Source: Devosia chinhatensis
Lineage (GTDB): Bacteria > Pseudomonadota > Alphaproteobacteria > Rhizobiales > Devosiaceae
Assembly (NCBI RefSeq): GCF_000969445.1
Contig: NZ_JZEY01000054.1
Span: 1,240,001-1,304,000 of the forward strand
Length of the DNA stretch: 64,000 nt
Direction of reading: 5' to 3'
Positions 1-8,515 of this stretch are shown one piece after another (the stretch's first letter is position 1; each line of letters begins with the position of its first letter). The translations under genes were made by a program, and so were the position numbers. The notes under the pieces were generated by a model. The model saw only the letters and a list, made by a program, of their open reading frames with translations. It did no database searches and was not told the origin of the DNA.

Positions 1-3000
1 ATCGCTCTCGACAAGGCCACAGACGAGCTGGTGAAAGTCTTCGGCGAGGACGAGGAGCGGTCGCGGCCCGATGGCAAGCGCGCGGCCATCGCCTCGATCC
101 TGATCGACAAGGAGGGCTTCGTCCTCGAGGAGAATGGCGTCGCTGTCTCGAGCTTCGCGTGGGCCTTGAAGCCGGCACTGGAGTTGAAGCTGGGCAGCCT
201 GGGGGCCTGGCCCAAGGTCGAGCAACGCATTCTAGAGCGCCTGGATCGCATGGTCAGGCGCCACGACGAAGACGGAAATCCGATCGCCATCGACCTCGAT
301 GTCGTCCATTCGGCGCATAGCTGGCTGGTTTCGCAGTTCGAGGTGCCGGTGCATCTCGTCGAACCGCCAACGTTCGCATTGAAGGTGTTTCACCACTTCA
401 AGGCGAAGACGCCACCCGAGCCATCGCTGTTGAACTCCTTCTACCTCGAGGATCTTGCCAAGGCCTCGGAGATGATCGGAGCGAACGGGGCAGGGGTCGG
501 GCTGCAGCGCTATCTCGGCATCGGCAGGCCCGAAGATCGAGTGGACGTCCTGTCGCCAGCCTCTGCGGTGGAACCGTTCGTGGCGCCTTCGCTGATGCCG
601 CAGGCGCGTTGGCCATCGGCCGGCGGTCATCCGCTCGTCCTGCTACAGCAGGCGGCAGTCAATGCCGCGCGCGAAGAGCTGGGCGACGACGCTGGCATCA
701 TGGGGGTCAATGGACCGCCCGGCACCGGGAAGACGACTTTGCTCAGGGATGTGGTGGTTGGGTGCGTGCTCGACCGAGCCACCGCCATGGCGGGATTCCA
801 GAATCCACAGGATGCGTTCTCGACGACTGGAGAGAAGCTGGCGTTTGGTTCCAATGCCTTCCTCCACTTCTATCGACTCGACGCCTCGCTCAAGGGCCAT
901 GAGATCGTCGTGGCTTCGTCCAACAACAAGGCCGTCGAGAACGTCAGCAAGGAACTGCCTCTCAAGGAAGCCAATGGCCAAAACGGCGAGATGGCCTATT
1001 TCCGATCGATCAGCGATCTCATCGCCAATCCCAAGCGGGCTGGATATTTCGAGGCCGAGGAGGAAGCGAATGCCGTCACGGTGGAGACATGGGGGCTGAT
1101 CGCCGCGGTTCTCGGCAATGGCCGCAATCGTGGCGCTTTCCAGCAAGGCTTTTGGTGGAACGAGGACGGCGGCTTCCTAACCTATCTGAAGGCCGCGCGC
1201 GGCAACAACGTCATGCGCGAGATCAAGGACGAGCGCACGGGCGAGGTCATCAGGCGCGAGATGCCGAGCGTGGTGATCAATGAGAAGCCGACAACCAATG
1301 AGGCCGATGCGGCGGCCCAATGGCGGAAGGCTCGCTCGGCCTTCCTGAAACAGAAGAAGGCCGTCGATGCCGAGCTCGCTGCTATCGAAGGGATGCGTCG
1401 CGACATTCACGCCCGGAAGGAAGCGATCTCCGAATTGCAGCGGCTGAACGAATTGCGTCCGCGGTTCGACCAGGCGGTCGCCAATGCCCGGCAGGCGGGT
1501 GAAGCAAGGCGGCAGGAGCACGCCACCGCGAATGCTCAGGCCGAGCGCGACAACACAATGTTCGACAGCCATCTGGCCGGCCGCCCAGGATTCTTTGCCA
1601 GATTGTTCGGCACTGCGTCGTGGAAAGCCTGGAGTGCCAGCCAGCAGCGTCTGGCCGGTGCGATGCGGCAGTCCGTGCAGCGTGCCCAAGAGGCCAGCAA
1701 TGCCCTCGAGGCGGCGCGCGCCGAGTGGAGCAAGGCCCAAGGTCAACTCCAGCAGCTTGATCGAGCAGTGGCGGGCAAGCAGCAGGATGTCATGCGGCTC
1801 GACACTGCTTCGTCTGCGGCGCGAAGCCGCCTTGGCGATCGCGTCATCGACGACATCTTCTTCCAGAAGGATCACGAAACCATCCAACTGACGGCACCGT
1901 GGCTGCCCGACGACGTGCATCGAATGCGCGAGGATCTGTTCGCTGCCGCATTGGCAGTTCACAAGGCTTTCATCGATGCTTCGGCCAACCGGCTGCAGCA
2001 CAACCTCGGTCTGTTGATGTCGGGCATGACAGCCGGGGCATTCCAGTCGCCAGCGCACCGCGATCTGCTTCCCGACCTGTGGTCGAGCCTGTTCATGGTA
2101 GTGCCAGCGGTGTCTACGACCTTTGCATCGGTCCGCACCATGTTTGGGGATCTTCCGCCAGAGAGCATTGGATGGCTACTGGTCGACGAAGCGGGGCAGG
2201 CGGTGCCGCAGGCGGCGGTCGGCGCCATCATGCGCGCCAAGCGCACCATCGTCGTAGGCGACCCCCTTCAGATCCCACCAGTGGTGTCCCTGCCCGAGAA
2301 GCTCAACACCGAAATCTGCAAGTTCTTCGACATCGACCAAGCCGAATGGTCGGCCCCCGCGGCGTCCACCCAGACGCTCGCAGATCAGGCCTCGCGCTTC
2401 AAGTCCACATTCGTCACCGACATAGGCGATCGAGAGGTCGGCCTGCCGTTGCTGGTGCACAGGCGGTGTCAGAACCCGATGTTCGACGTGTCCAATACCA
2501 TCGCCTATGCAGGCCAGATGGTTCACGCGGTCGGCCCTCGCAGGCCTGGCCCCATTGGAGCTGCTCTGGGCCAATCCCGATGGGTGGATGTTAACGGCGA
2601 TGCCGAGAGCAAATGGTGCCCGGCCGAAGGCGAGGCTGTCGTTGGCATGCTCGCCGCCCTTGCTTCTGCAGGCGTTCAAGATCCGGATGTCTTCATCATC
2701 ACCCCTTTCAAGGTGATCGAGCAGGAGATGCGCCGGCGGTTGGACAGGGAGGCCGGCTTGCTCCGAACACTCGGCGTGAAGGCCGATGAATGGTCTCGAG
2801 ATCGCGTTGGCACCATTCACACCTTCCAGGGGAGGGAGGCCGACACCGTCATACTTCTACTTGGCGCGCCAAAGGCCAGTCAGCACCGAGCTCGCCAGTG
2901 GGCCGCCAGTCCTCCGAACATCATCAATGTCGCGGTCTCAAGAGCGAAGCAGAACCTTTATGTGGTCGGCTCGGCGACAGCCTGGTCAGCGGTGGGCACC

Positions 3001-3042
3001 AGCCTGCAGGTGCTGCAGCGAGCTCTCGCCCAGTCTGCATAG
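1..3042 (+). CDS. Superfamily 1 (DNA2/NAM7/UPF1-like) helicase, 5'-partial
   Basis: The reading frame is open to the first base, so the N-terminus lies outside the window; a GTG at 31 has no ribosome binding site and is probably internal. About 1013 residues are visible. Walker A is GPPGTGKTT (residue about 238 from base 1), Walker B is VDEAGQA (about 728), followed by GDPLQIPPV. C-terminal SF1 motifs are HTFQGREADT (about 940) and NVAVSRAKQNL (about 977). Between Walker A and B sits a roughly 200-residue Gln/Ala/Arg-rich stretch that looks like a coiled-coil insertion. The family comprises 5'-3' DNA or RNA helicases (COG1112-like), often found in bacterial defence islands. It is convergent with the SF2 helicase gene, stop codons 22 bp apart. 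A helicase/ATPase role is confident; substrate and any link to the neighbouring nuclease-helicase pair are inference. Confidence 0.85.
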   Translation: MALDKATDELVKVFGEDEERSRPDGKRAAIASILIDKEGFVLEENGVAVSSFAWALKPALELKLGSLGAWPKVEQRILERLDRMVRRHDEDGNPIAIDLDVVHSAHSWLVSQFEVPVHLVEPPTFALKVFHHFKAKTPPEPSLLNSFYLEDLAKASEMIGANGAGVGLQRYLGIGRPEDRVDVLSPASAVEPFVAPSLMPQARWPSAGGHPLVLLQQAAVNAAREELGDDAGIMGVNGPPGTGKTTLLRDVVVGCVLDRATAMAGFQNPQDAFSTTGEKLAFGSNAFLHFYRLDASLKGHEIVVASSNNKAVENVSKELPLKEANGQNGEMAYFRSISDLIANPKRAGYFEAEEEANAVTVETWGLIAAVLGNGRNRGAFQQGFWWNEDGGFLTYLKAARGNNVMREIKDERTGEVIRREMPSVVINEKPTTNEADAAAQWRKARSAFLKQKKAVDAELAAIEGMRRDIHARKEAISELQRLNELRPRFDQAVANARQAGEARRQEHATANAQAERDNTMFDSHLAGRPGFFARLFGTASWKAWSASQQRLAGAMRQSVQRAQEASNALEAARAEWSKAQGQLQQLDRAVAGKQQDVMRLDTASSAARSRLGDRVIDDIFFQKDHETIQLTAPWLPDDVHRMREDLFAAALAVHKAFIDASANRLQHNLGLLMSGMTAGAFQSPAHRDLLPDLWSSLFMVVPAVSTTFASVRTMFGDLPPESIGWLLVDEAGQAVPQAAVGAIMRAKRTIVVGDPLQIPPVVSLPEKLNTEICKFFDIDQAEWSAPAASTQTLADQASRFKSTFVTDIGDREVGLPLLVHRRCQNPMFDVSNTIAYAGQMVHAVGPRRPGPIGAALGQSRWVDVNGDAESKWCPAEGEAVVGMLAALASAGVQDPDVFIITPFKVIEQEMRRRLDREAGLLRTLGVKADEWSRDRVGTIHTFQGREADTVILLLGAPKASQHRARQWAASPPNIINVAVSRAKQNLYVVGSATAWSAVGTSLQVLQRALAQSA

Positions 3043-3064
3043 ATGGAAGCCACCAGACCGACCC

Positions 3065-6000
3065 TTACTCAAGGCCCTCGAGGATGCGCCATGCCCGATG
3101 ATAGGTGGGACCTGCTGGACCCACAGCGTCTCCCCAGTCTGCGGCGGTCAGGCCGGACAGAGCCGCACGCATGGGGGCAAGACCGCGAGATGGCGCCTTA
3201 GCGGCTAGATAATTCGACAGGGGTTGCGCGGCGTTGCGGGGTACACCCATGAGCCTGAGGTCGATGGCAGCGTCGGAGTTCACGCCGTAATAGATGCGCG
3301 AGGGCAGATTTCTGAACGTGCGCTGCTCTTCCTCAGTCATACTGTCCATGGCGTTGCCAATCGTCAGGCTCTGAATGGCCGAAAGTCCCCACGATGCCGT
3401 GGACGTCAGGCGCCCATAGACAAGCTTGCATGCTTTCGACATGGCCTTGGTCTCATCGTCCTTAGAGCTGCGAAAATACTCATTCGCCAAATCCAGGAGC
3501 GATGCACCATTCACCCAGTCTTTCACGATCCTCGCGAGTAGATCGCCGTTGCCTCGATCGCCGCCAATAACTTCAGCTAGCTCTGTCCGCAATTCTGGTA
3601 CCTGCAGGAGCACGCCAAAAGCGTCCTTCAGAGTTGTATTATTGGCGCTGAACAAGGTGGACGCGTCCCAAGAGGATGCCCTGATGCCAACGTCCCGAGC
3701 TGCGGCCAATGCGATACTGACGCTCTCCCACGAGAAACCAGTGGTATCGACAAGCGCAAGCGGCTTGTTACGAATGATGGCGGCGTACTCGTTGACCGCA
3801 GCAACCAGGCGGTTTGCCGAGGCCTGATCCTCACGGCGGAGTTTCTGGAAGCCAAAGCTGCCTCTGAGTACCTGTTCGATCTGAGTGGCGAACTCTGCGT
3901 GATCTCCTATCTGCCGGTAGGAGTGCGCCAGATATTGGAGGAATGAGGACCATTCCTTGATGTGAAACAGCGCAGGCAGGTCTAGCCGCGTTCCAGTGCT
4001 CAGCGCCTTTCGAACCATATCGACCAAGGTCGAATTGAGCTGCGATACGTTCCGGCCGACATACTCAGTGAGTGTGCGAGTCCTGTCAGGATCAGATGCG
4101 GCCAGCGCAACTATGCCGGTGCCAGCCTGGTCTGCGCGCCCCGCCCGACCCGCGAGATTCCAGAAGTCAGACGCAGACATATCAATTCCGCGTGGATATT
4201 GGTGAGATGCCAGCACGACCGCTGTGACGGGAAAATTGAGCCCTTGCGCGATGGTGGTCGTCGCAACGAGCGTATCGAGCTCGCCGTTCTCCATGAGCCA
4301 CTCCATCAACACCTTGGTGTCGTCCGACAATCCAGAGTGATGCAGTCCTATGCGCTTCTTGATTAGCGATCTAAGCTCGAAATTCGGTCCAAATTCCTCG
4401 GCAATGAAATCAGCAACGAAATCGACATTGGTAGTGCTAGATCCACGCGCGGCCAACTTTTGGTCTAGCTCTGGATCTTTCGAGAGAGTTCTTGCCAGCC
4501 CCCAAGCATCTTTGACCTTTTGAGCGACGACAATCACAGGCCCTCGCCGATTGAGGCAACTTGCGGTGACTGCAGCAATGTTCGACAGCTTTCCATTCAT
4601 CTTTGACCACGTGAGACCCAGCTCACGCCCTGAGCAAAGCGGGATCGTGTCGTTGATTTCGATGGTGGAACGAGAAGTGTGCAAGGTGTTTAAGGTCAGC
4701 ACGAAGTCGCCTGCCTTTCCGCCCTTGGAGGGTTGGGCAAGCACGATCGCGCGGTCGTTTGGCCGCCAATTGAATTCAATCGACATGTCGTCATGACTGT
4801 CTGGTGAGAGCCACCTCGCGACTTCGGCACGATTCTCAATGAATGGCGTCAAGAGCAAGAACTGGGAAAATCTGCATTCCCGGTTGATGGTCGCCAGCAT
4901 CAGTTCGAGACGAAGCCCTCGAGCATCGCTGCCAAGGTTGTGGGCCTCATCAACGACGACCAGGGTGAGCGGGCGGCCAATCTTTTTCTCCCAACCGCCG
5001 CGAAGCAACAGGTCGATCTTCTCCGGCGTGCCAACGAGAACCCGGAACGCGGAGTTCGGATCGCGATCAACCAGCAAATCAGCCTCAACGCCATCAATAT
5101 CGAGGGCAGGGCTGACACGCTCTACAACGATGCCCAGCGGGGCAAAATCACGTCTCAGTTTCGCGCAGACCTGATTCACCAAGGCTCTGGTTGGCGCTAT
5201 GTATGCCACCCAGCCGCGGTCGCTTTCGAACGCGGCAAGCGCCTGCAGGATGCGAAATTGAGCGATGAAGGTCTTCCCGCCTGAAGTCGGCAAGCTGACC
5301 ACCACCGATCGCGCGCCTGAGTTCAACAACCCTTGATCCCGAAGCGCCATGCGTTGGGGAGGAAGCATCTCGAAGACGGGTCGATCCTTGGATCGGTCCG
5401 CCATGCTCTGGACGAACTGGACAACCCTGCCGCTTGCAGAACGGCCCACCCACCAGATGCTGTTGGCCACCATACGCTCAGCGGCGGCAGCCAGCAGCTT
5501 GACGGTCCCATGAAATCCAACGAGTTCAGCTCGTTCGCAAGCAATGATGCTGCGATCGAACTGAGCCTCGAGCTGCGATCGGATATCGAATACATCGCCA
5601 ACAACGCCTTGCGAGGTGTATATGGCGAGCAGTTCTGCAGCCTTTGAAAGGTGATAGGACGCGATCAAGTGCCACGCGTCAGCGCGAGGACGATCAGACC
5701 TTGTGAGAAAATCCTCCTCCGCGCCACGTTGCGCTTGACGAAGTGCAACGACTTCGTGCTGGACGGCGTCGAGATCCGACCACCCATCCTTTCGAATGAG
5801 CAGAAGCCAGAGCCGGTAGACTCCATTTCTGACCCGGGCGCCCCAATCTACTTCTTCACCGAGGACGGCTGGAATGCCGTGGCCGCGAATATATCTCCTG
5901 ACATCGGGGGTACGATCCCCCAAGATGCCGTAACATGCGGTGTGAAGCACGTGGAGCGTCGCGGCCTCGGATTCGCGAGGCAATGCGCTGGCGCGAAGCG

Positions 6001-6244
6001 CCTCAAATGCCATCTCCGCCGCCTCACGGAGATCGTTTCCCGACCCCGTATGGCCTCCGTCAGCGTCCTCGGATCGATCCAGCAGGTTATGTGCTGCCAG
6101 AGCAAACGCATTGGATGTGAAGTCGAACTCGGCGGGGCGCGGCGCTGGTTCGAATCCGATATCAGCGAGGAGGTGCTCCCCGATGGTGTTTCGGGCAGAC
6201 CCACGCAGATCGTCACTGATCGTGTCAATAATCCACGAAGTCAT
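3065..6244 (-). CDS. Ski2-like SF2 helicase, HamB-like (putative Hachiman defence)
   Basis: A 1059-residue DExH helicase. Visible motifs: I TSGGKTF (about residue 320), Ia APTRALVNQ, II VVDEAHNLG (about 430), III LLTPF in place of the usual SAT, V ATTTIAQGLNFP, and VI NLAGRAGRADQ (about 697). The roughly 300 residues before motif I and 350 after motif VI are large extensions without recognisable catalytic motifs. The ATG overlaps the stop of the upstream nuclease gene by 4 nt (ATGA), indicating translational coupling. In Hachiman systems a DUF1837 nuclease (HamA) is encoded just before a helicase of about this size (HamB), which senses DNA damage or foreign DNA and controls the nuclease. That fit is by order, size and motifs only. 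It could instead be another Ski2-like helicase paired with a restriction-type nuclease. Confidence 0.8.
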   Translation of the reverse strand: MTSWIIDTISDDLRGSARNTIGEHLLADIGFEPAPRPAEFDFTSNAFALAAHNLLDRSEDADGGHTGSGNDLREAAEMAFEALRASALPRESEAATLHVLHTACYGILGDRTPDVRRYIRGHGIPAVLGEEVDWGARVRNGVYRLWLLLIRKDGWSDLDAVQHEVVALRQAQRGAEEDFLTRSDRPRADAWHLIASYHLSKAAELLAIYTSQGVVGDVFDIRSQLEAQFDRSIIACERAELVGFHGTVKLLAAAAERMVANSIWWVGRSASGRVVQFVQSMADRSKDRPVFEMLPPQRMALRDQGLLNSGARSVVVSLPTSGGKTFIAQFRILQALAAFESDRGWVAYIAPTRALVNQVCAKLRRDFAPLGIVVERVSPALDIDGVEADLLVDRDPNSAFRVLVGTPEKIDLLLRGGWEKKIGRPLTLVVVDEAHNLGSDARGLRLELMLATINRECRFSQFLLLTPFIENRAEVARWLSPDSHDDMSIEFNWRPNDRAIVLAQPSKGGKAGDFVLTLNTLHTSRSTIEINDTIPLCSGRELGLTWSKMNGKLSNIAAVTASCLNRRGPVIVVAQKVKDAWGLARTLSKDPELDQKLAARGSSTTNVDFVADFIAEEFGPNFELRSLIKKRIGLHHSGLSDDTKVLMEWLMENGELDTLVATTTIAQGLNFPVTAVVLASHQYPRGIDMSASDFWNLAGRAGRADQAGTGIVALAASDPDRTRTLTEYVGRNVSQLNSTLVDMVRKALSTGTRLDLPALFHIKEWSSFLQYLAHSYRQIGDHAEFATQIEQVLRGSFGFQKLRREDQASANRLVAAVNEYAAIIRNKPLALVDTTGFSWESVSIALAAARDVGIRASSWDASTLFSANNTTLKDAFGVLLQVPELRTELAEVIGGDRGNGDLLARIVKDWVNGASLLDLANEYFRSSKDDETKAMSKACKLVYGRLTSTASWGLSAIQSLTIGNAMDSMTEEEQRTFRNLPSRIYYGVNSDAAIDLRLMGVPRNAAQPLSNYLAAKAPSRGLAPMRAALSGLTAADWGDAVGPAGPTYHRAWRILEGLE

Positions 6245-7029
6245 GATGCCGCCTCGGCTATTCTGACCCAGTCTGAGATAGCCCTTGGCGTGTACCAGGC
6301 ATCCAGCCGACGACGTGGACCAACAGGGAGCCCGTCCAGCTTCGTGCCGCGCGTCCGCAAATCGTCTGCATGCGGTGCTGTGTCGCGCAACAGTACACCA
6401 ACGATTGCGAAGTCGGTACCGTCAGACTGCAGGTACCGTTTCAGCGCCATATCATAACGCGCCTTGAAATGAGGAACGCTTCTGCAGCGTGCAAACAGCC
6501 ACTGGATCAACGTTCGATGGATTTCACGATCGTCAGCCAATGTGTCAATCTGATGGGCAAGCCCGCTGCGTCCGCTCATGACACCAGGTGGGTTATCCGC
6601 ATGCGAGGAAGTCTTCACTTCACCGAAGAGAAAGATGGTCTCATCGCCGTCACCAAGAAATCCAACTATGTCGGCGCCAGGCAACGAGGCCTTCGGGGTC
6701 TTCTTGTCCCGGTTCTCGTTCCAAGGCCAAACCGCATTCAGCTCATCCTCAAGAAGGCACTCAGCCATCGCCTCGCCGACCTCCCAGTCCAAGGGTGGAT
6801 TAGCTGCCTGGAGCAGGGCGGTCAGGACGCTGGTGTCCATTTCAGCAGTGGTCAGAGCATTCAGGTCGGCGGCGAAATCGTCTTCGAAGGCACTATCGGT
6901 AACGCGCTTCCACACTGGCCCACGCAGATAGATGTCGAACTCCACCGGGTCGTCGATCATCACGCCGCGCCAACAGTCGCTAGCGATATCGAGCGGATAC
7001 GCCTTGGTGATGCTGAACGTTAGTGGCAT
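6241..7029 (-). CDS. PD-(D/E)XK-like nuclease, HamA/DUF1837-like (putative Hachiman defence)
   Basis: A 262-residue protein. The start is well supported by an AGGGGG ribosome binding site six bases before the ATG. A D...ExK signature is visible: Asp120 in LPGADIVGF and Glu137/Lys139 in LFGEVKTSS, preceded by an acidic helix (EVGEAMAECLLEDE, about 83-96) that could supply the extra Glu of a PD-(D/E)XK fold. No helicase or membrane segment is present. It is the first gene of a two-gene operon; its stop overlaps the start of the large SF2 helicase by 4 nt. Length, ExK motif and pairing match HamA of Hachiman (AbpA-like) systems, where the nuclease degrades DNA once released by the helicase. Family assignment is inference from pattern; nuclease chemistry is likely but the DUF1837 label needs a profile search. 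Confidence 0.62.
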   Translation of the reverse strand: MPLTFSITKAYPLDIASDCWRGVMIDDPVEFDIYLRGPVWKRVTDSAFEDDFAADLNALTTAEMDTSVLTALLQAANPPLDWEVGEAMAECLLEDELNAVWPWNENRDKKTPKASLPGADIVGFLGDGDETIFLFGEVKTSSHADNPPGVMSGRSGLAHQIDTLADDREIHRTLIQWLFARCRSVPHFKARYDMALKRYLQSDGTDFAIVGVLLRDTAPHADDLRTRGTKLDGLPVGPRRRLDAWYTPRAISDWVRIAEAAS

Positions 7030-7522
7030 CGATTCCCCCTATCGATGGCTGAGTATCGCCTTATGACAGCAAAGCACAACCAAAGGATTGACGAGAGAAC
7101 GAGGCATGGATTGCTTTCCACCACGCTCCACTGGGCTACTGGATAGTTCCGGGGATTCGTGTCCCGGCAAGTGCCCCAGGTCGAGTTCAGAAGTGTCCGG
7201 GCATCATTAGCCACGGCTCCACCTGCTGCCGGTCATGGATGGCGCCACAATTGTTTTGAACTCATGCAAGGGCTTGATGGCGCGAGCCTTGAGCCAGGCT
7301 ATCACGGTCTTGCCACGTTGCGGCTTCGAACGGCGGGCTCATTTTGCGAAGATGGCCTGCCCGTGGTAACGGCCATGCAGGGCGCTAACCGCAGTTTTGG
7401 GGCAGGATGCCGTCGTGCTACACCTTCGGATAGCCGGGAGCCGATGCTTCGCCTCAGAATTCTTTGGAATTGCCACATATTGAGTTTGGACCGACAGCAT
7501 TGCCCGGAGCGTCCGCTGTATA
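7030..7522. other. Intergenic stretch without a convincing gene
   Basis: Roughly 490 bp upstream of the nuclease-helicase operon. The first bases must carry that operon's promoter, but I see no clear -35/-10 pair. Open frames here are short and have no recognisable motif, ribosome binding site or family resemblance. The stretch could be decayed mobile-element sequence, because it lies between an accessory module and a tRNA locus, but no transposase or integrase motif was recognised. Confidence 0.4.
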
Positions 7523-7593
7523 TGGTGGTCGCGGAGGAACTTGAATCCCCCGCCTTCGGATTTTAGCACTCTATCCAGCTGAGCTACGTGGCC
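7523..7593 (-). pseudogene. Decayed tRNA-like sequence
   Basis: Read on the minus strand, this has a classic D-arm (GTAGCTCAGCTGGATAGAG), a T-arm with TTCAAGT loop and an encoded CCA end, but is only 71 nt. The acceptor arms GGCCACG and CGCGACC have two mismatches. The anticodon stem does not pair (CTAAA against GGCGG around ATCCGAA), and about six bases of the variable region appear missing. A loop reading CCG would suggest an Arg origin, but that is a guess. It lies tandem to the intact tRNA-Arg(CCT), 193 bp further downstream in that transcript's direction. Best read as a tRNA remnant, possibly left by integration or recombination at this locus. Confidence 0.5.
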
Positions 7594-7600
7594 ATACTCT

Positions 7601-7643
7601 ACTTCTCACATTCGGCAGCGCCAAAGCGCCGATGGTGAGAAGT
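7601..7643. repeat. Imperfect inverted repeat (hairpin)
   Basis: The arms ACTTCTCACATTCGGC and GCCGATGGTGAGAAGT pair with two mismatches around a short GC-rich loop. The hairpin sits directly before the 5' end of the decayed tRNA-like sequence on the minus strand. No T-run follows on either side, so it is not an ordinary intrinsic terminator. Its role is unknown. Confidence 0.45.
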
Positions 7644-7786
7644 GGAAAACTGGAAACTCGGTCATCGCACTGAGAGTGACCGTGAATTCCTATAAGCACA
7701 TGTATATGTTACGGAAATTACGAAGTTCGACCACAAATTGGGAACATCGGTATCCGTTTCAACAGCAATTTCGCGGGAGGGCAGGC

Positions 7787-7863
7787 TGGTGATCCCGACG
7801 CGATTCGAACGCGTGGCCTCAGGATTAGGAATCCTGCGCTCTATCCTGCTGAGCTACGGGACC
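7787..7863 (-). tRNA. tRNA-Arg (anticodon CCT)
   Basis: A 77-nt cloverleaf on the minus strand. Acceptor GGTCCCG pairs with CGGGATC (one G-T pair). The D stem is GCTC/GAGC, and the anticodon stem CAGGA/TCCTG closes loop TTCCTAA, giving anticodon CCT. The T stem is ACGCG/CGCGT with loop TTCGAAT. The CCA end is encoded. It reads AGG codons. tRNA-Arg genes are frequent integration targets, and this one borders the accessory module at 1-7029. Confidence 0.95.
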
Positions 7864-7940
7864 AGCCAATGCCGACCTAGCAGCGGATGCGCGGATTTTC
7901 AAGCTATGCCGCACGGCCCGGCTGCGTTAGCACGAGATCC

Positions 7941-8441
7941 ATGACCCGCCCAGCGCCCATTCTCGCCTATCCCGATCCGCTCTTTTCGCGCCGTGCCGAG
8001 CCGCGCCCGGTTGATGCGGCGATGCAGGACGTCGGGGCGGCGCTTCTCGCCACGGCCAGCCACCATAAGGCCTATGGCCAGGCCGCGACCCATATCGGGG
8101 CGATAGAGCCGCTGGTCGTGGTCAGCGTCGGTCCGCTCGACCAGCGCGATTATCGCCTCCTGTTCAATCCCGAGATCGTCTCGTTCAGCGCTATACTGGC
8201 CGCTGGCCCCGAGGGCTCCGTCGCCATGCCCGGCATCGAGGTCGATATTCAGCGCGCCACCAGCATCGATCTCGTTTTCGACGATGCCGATGGCACGCGC
8301 CAGGCAATGACGCTGGAGGGCTTTCCCGCCCGCGTCGCCCAGCATGAAATCGACCAGATGAACGGCGTTTTCTTCCTCGATCGGCTCTCCCGGCTCAAGC
8401 GCGACGCGGCGCTGCGGCGTTTCCGCAAGCTGTCGCGCTGA
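7941..8441 (+). CDS. Peptide deformylase-like protein lacking metal ligands
   Basis: A 166-residue protein that follows the deformylase plan along its length. Peptide deformylases use the motifs GxGLAAxQ, EGCLS and HExxH, in which the Cys and both His bind the catalytic metal. Here they read YGQAATHIG (45-53), EGSVAMPG (91-98) and HEIDQMNG (135-142). The metal-binding Cys is Ser93 and the second His is Gln139; His135 and Glu136 remain. Normal deformylase activity on formyl-Met is therefore unlikely, although the fold and probably peptide binding persist. It follows tRNA-Arg and precedes prfB on the same strand, 74 bp away. Homology is confident by motif; loss of activity is inference. A true deformylase should exist elsewhere in the genome. 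Confidence 0.75.
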   Translation: MTRPAPILAYPDPLFSRRAEPRPVDAAMQDVGAALLATASHHKAYGQAATHIGAIEPLVVVSVGPLDQRDYRLLFNPEIVSFSAILAAGPEGSVAMPGIEVDIQRATSIDLVFDDADGTRQAMTLEGFPARVAQHEIDQMNGVFFLDRLSRLKRDAALRRFRKLSR

Positions 8442-8515
8442 TTGAATTTGCCCGGGGCGGTTGATCCCCCCGCGGCCCTCCGTTAAACGGGTGCGCATCG
8501 AAACAAGGAACGACC

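Noticed and set aside
7159..7566. 135-codon open frame on the plus strand
   Set aside because: No ribosome site or recognisable motif, and it runs antisense through the tRNA-like remnant; probably fortuitous.
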